Of a DNA stretch of 64,000 bases, positions 62,118 to 64,000 are shown piece by piece. Every line of letters starts with the position of its first letter. Position 1 is the stretch's first letter. The DNA comes from Mesorhizobium sp. (GTDB taxonomy: Bacteria > Pseudomonadota > Alphaproteobacteria > Rhizobiales > Rhizobiaceae). The notes beneath the pieces were generated by a model. It saw only the letters and a list, made by a program, of their open reading frames with translations. It was not told the DNA's origin and ran no database searches. Location of the stretch: contig SAKE01000005.1 in the NCBI GenBank assembly GCA_004017275.1, positions 218,032 to 282,031 of the forward strand, given 5' to 3'. Made by a program: the position numbers and the translations under genes.

Positions 62118-62188
62118 CAAGGATCGCAAACCTTCGGTGCACTTCGTCACCAAGACACGTCAGGTGTGAACTTCAATCAGAAGGATAG

Positions 62189-62252
62189 GTCGGCGGGACA
62201 GCGCCCCCCTCTGCCCTGCCGGGCATCTCCCCCACGAGGGGGGAGATTGGCG
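62189..62252. repeat. GC-rich palindromic repeat, copy B
   Basis: It runs from GTCGGCGGGACAGCGCCCCC through CTGCCCTGCCGGGCATCTCC to GGGGGGAGATTGGCGC. It is near-identical to the end-of-window copy and inverted to copy A, 72 bp away. Confidence 0.8.
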
Positions 62253-62268
62253 CTCCGCCGTTAGCGCC

Positions 62269-63219
62269 TCAATACGGCCACTCACCTCGGCCAAGCGCGC
62301 CAACCTCTGCCACGATCCGCGCAAACGCCGCCGCTGCCGCCGGCACCGTCGTGCGGGCGCGCAGGAAGCTGTGCACCAGCCTCGGCTCCTCCTGCCACCA
62401 GGCCTTGCCGCCTGCAGCCAGAATGCGGTCGCGGTAGGTCTCGCCATCCGACGACAGCGGGTCGCATTCTGCGGTGACGATCGCCGTCGGCGGCAGGCCG
62501 GAGAAATCGGTGTCGCGCAATGGCGAGAAGGTCGGATCGTCCAGCGATTGCCGCCTGGCCGAGCGGACGTCGCGGTAGAAGGCGACGTCGGCCACCGACA
62601 GCAGCGGCGCCTCGGCGTGCTCGACATAGGAGCCGGCGCTCTCGTCGCCGCCGAGATCGGGATAGATCAGCACCTGGCCGATGGCGGCGCGGGCGTGGTT
62701 GCGCGTCGCCTGCGCCACCGCAGCCGCGAGGTTGCCGCCTGCACTTTCGCCGCACAACACCAGAGGCAGGTCGGTGGCTGCCGCCGCCCATTCGAAGGCG
62801 GTGACGGCATCGTCGAAGGCAGCGGGGTGCAGATGCTCCGGCGCCAGCCGGTAGTCGACCGACAGCACGTCGAAACCGGTGCCGGCGCAGAGCTCGGCGC
62901 AGATGTCGTCATGGCTTTCAAGCCCGCCGAGGATGAAGCCGCCGCCGTGATAGTAGACCACCATCGCCTTCGCGGCCTTGCCGGCGCGTTGGTAACGCCG
63001 GACCGGAATGTCGCGGCCGGCAGCGGCGATCAGGCCGTCGCTGGCCTTGACGCCTGCCGGGCGGCCCTGGTGGAAAGCCCGGCTCATCCTGTCATAGACG
63101 GCGCGCTGCTTGCCGATCGGCAGGCCGATGATTTCAGGCGGATACCAGGCGTTGACCGCATCGATATAGGCCCACAGGGCCGGGTCGAGCCGGGTTTCGT
63201 ATTTACCGCGTGCAGTCAT
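62269..63219 (-). CDS. HSL-family alpha/beta hydrolase (esterase/lipase)
   Basis: A 316-residue serine esterase of the hormone-sensitive-lipase family. The oxyanion-hole motif YYHGGGFILGG (about residue 89), nucleophile elbow CGESAGGNLAAAV (about 158), Asp in AECDPLSSDGE and His in LVHSFL form the expected catalytic set. It would cleave short acyl esters or lactones. ATG 63219 overlaps the upstream isochorismatase-like gene by 4 bp, so the two are an operon. Confidence 0.9.
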   Translation of the reverse strand: MTARGKYETRLDPALWAYIDAVNAWYPPEIIGLPIGKQRAVYDRMSRAFHQGRPAGVKASDGLIAAAGRDIPVRRYQRAGKAAKAMVVYYHGGGFILGGLESHDDICAELCAGTGFDVLSVDYRLAPEHLHPAAFDDAVTAFEWAAAATDLPLVLCGESAGGNLAAAVAQATRNHARAAIGQVLIYPDLGGDESAGSYVEHAEAPLLSVADVAFYRDVRSARRQSLDDPTFSPLRDTDFSGLPPTAIVTAECDPLSSDGETYRDRILAAGGKAWWQEEPRLVHSFLRARTTVPAAAAAFARIVAEVGALGRGEWPY

Positions 63220-63896
63220 AGATCGGCGTAGAGTGCGGCGGCGTTCTCAAACGTGAAGCGCAGCGGCACCGAGCCTTCGACCTGCCAGGCGGTGACGGTC
63301 TCGCCCGCCAGCAGCCGGCAGGCGCCGTCGGTGTCGGTGACGGCGCCGCCATAGAGCCGGTTGGCGAGGTTGATTATGCCGGTCTGATGCATGGCCGCGC
63401 TGCCGCTGCCACAGGCATCCTTGACCAAAAGCACGCGAAAGCCTTTGGCGACGGCATCCTTGACCGACGCGTCGATGCAGGCCTCGGTCCAGACGCCGGC
63501 GATGACCAGCCATTCGATGCCGGCCGACTTGATATCGCGCGCCGCCGGCCCGGTGCGGAAGGCGCTGGCCTCGGCCTTGATCAGCAGCGCTTCGCCATTG
63601 GCCGGCGCCACCTCATGGCAGATCTCGGTCAACGGATCGCTCTTGTCGGAAAAGGCCGACTTGCCGTCCTCGCCGAGCGGATGAAACGGCCGGTCCTGTT
63701 TGTCGAGATCGACGATATAGGCCCAGTGGTAGAGCGGCACATGGTTTTCCCGCGCCGCTGCCTGCAGGCGCTGGACGTTGGCGAGGATCGTGGCAAAGCC
63801 CTCGACCAGATAGCGCTGGTCCTGCCGGTGCTCCTCCTGCAGGTCGATGAAGATCGCGGCCACGGTGCCGCGCTTGATGGCGATGGGGGTTTTCAT
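63216..63896 (-). CDS. Isochorismatase-family cysteine hydrolase
   Basis: A 226-residue cysteine hydrolase. The catalytic triad is visible: Asp in AAIFIDLQEEH (about residue 18), Lys in ALLIKAEASAF, and Cys in GVWTEACIDASVKDA. The family includes nicotinamidases, N-carbamoylsarcosine amidase-like and biuret or maleamate amidohydrolases; the substrate is not fixed by sequence. It is co-transcribed with the esterase (4-bp overlap) and possibly with the binding protein further down. Confidence 0.88.
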   Translation of the reverse strand: MKTPIAIKRGTVAAIFIDLQEEHRQDQRYLVEGFATILANVQRLQAAARENHVPLYHWAYIVDLDKQDRPFHPLGEDGKSAFSDKSDPLTEICHEVAPANGEALLIKAEASAFRTGPAARDIKSAGIEWLVIAGVWTEACIDASVKDAVAKGFRVLLVKDACGSGSAAMHQTGIINLANRLYGGAVTDTDGACRLLAGETVTAWQVEGSVPLRFTFENAAALYADL

Positions 63897-63942
63897 GCGT
63901 CTTCGTCATTCACGGGCGAGGCAGTCAAAGACCCTTCCGTAT

Positions 63943-64000
63943 GTCGGCGGGACAGCGCCCCCCTCTGCCCTGCCGGGCATCTCCCCCTCAAGGGGGGAGA
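63943..64000. repeat. GC-rich palindromic repeat, copy C (cut by window end)
   Basis: It starts GTCGGCGGGACAGCGCCCCC, identical to copy B over its first 40 bases or more, and runs off the window end in the terminal palindrome CTCCCCCTCAAGGGGGGAG. Confidence 0.8.

Larger units (their letters stand above)
61885..62268. other. 384-bp gene-free stretch carrying an inverted repeat pair
   Basis: No gene is supported. The interval is mostly occupied by the two opposed repeat copies at 62067-62117 and 62189-62252. The remaining 61885-62060 part shows nothing distinctive. Confidence 0.5.

Overview
The window reads as a chromosomal segment of a high-GC alphaproteobacterium of the order Hyphomicrobiales, most likely Mesorhizobium or a close relative. 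This is inferred from gene content. The rhamnose locus has the rhizobial arrangement (rhaD and rhaI divergent from rhaRSTPQUK). There is a gbpR-chvE-gguABC block like that of Agrobacterium, a 5-aminolevulinate synthase (C4 haem pathway), and many short palindromic intergenic repeats of the kind common in Mesorhizobium. Coding is dense and both strands are used. I see no phage, insertion sequence, integrase or CRISPR array.

Layout. 1-2830: tRNA-Phe(GAA), a RES/Xre toxin-antitoxin pair under a perfect palindrome, a GNAT-like protein and a small exported protein. 2864-9099: hydroxamate-type iron-siderophore uptake (esterase, FhuB-like fused permease and FhuD-like binding protein on the minus strand; TonB receptor divergent), with no ATPase gene. 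9450-11652: a small membrane protein and gamma-glutamyltranspeptidase. 11896-22843: complete L-rhamnose catabolism, regulation and ABC uptake. 22844-25922: a D-amino-acid dehydrogenase followed by an unusual fusion of a PLP racemase with an arginase-fold domain that has lost its metal ligands. 26028-30293: galE, hemA with a perfect FNR/FixK-type box, an aminotransferase and mscL. 30659-31132: an antitoxin with a frameshifted ParE toxin. 31258-38297: a CrbS/MxtR-like sensor (solute-symporter domain plus hybrid kinase) and its likely CrbR/ErdR-like regulator, separated by a TetR / O-methyltransferase / MFS efflux set. 38421-44710: a periplasmic protein, a DUF952 protein with pyrD, a MATE transporter, a histone-deacetylase-like hydrolase and an outer-membrane barrel.

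44923-53315: a lipoprotein, a two-component system, and then a run of surface-glycan genes: GT2 glycosyltransferase, methyltransferase, GtrA flippase, polytopic membrane protein and an OafA-SGNH acyltransferase. This resembles a Gtr-type glycan-decoration system under its own two-component control. 53398: tRNA-Gly(CCC). 53495-60006: gbpR-chvE-gguABC sugar sensing and uptake, with a strong terminator after chvE. 60244-63896: an oligopeptide-type binding protein and two hydrolases, surrounded by inverted repeats.

The observations most worth following up are the racemase/pseudo-arginase fusion, the Gtr-like glycan cluster, the split CrbSR-like pair, the nested rhamnose operator, the three evenly spaced 7-mers between fhuD and the siderophore receptor, the broken ParE toxin, and the intact tRNA-Phe gene, which is a known attachment site for Mesorhizobium symbiosis elements. 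Start codons were chosen by eye from Shine-Dalgarno spacing and family length. All functional names rest on motif recognition without database searches.
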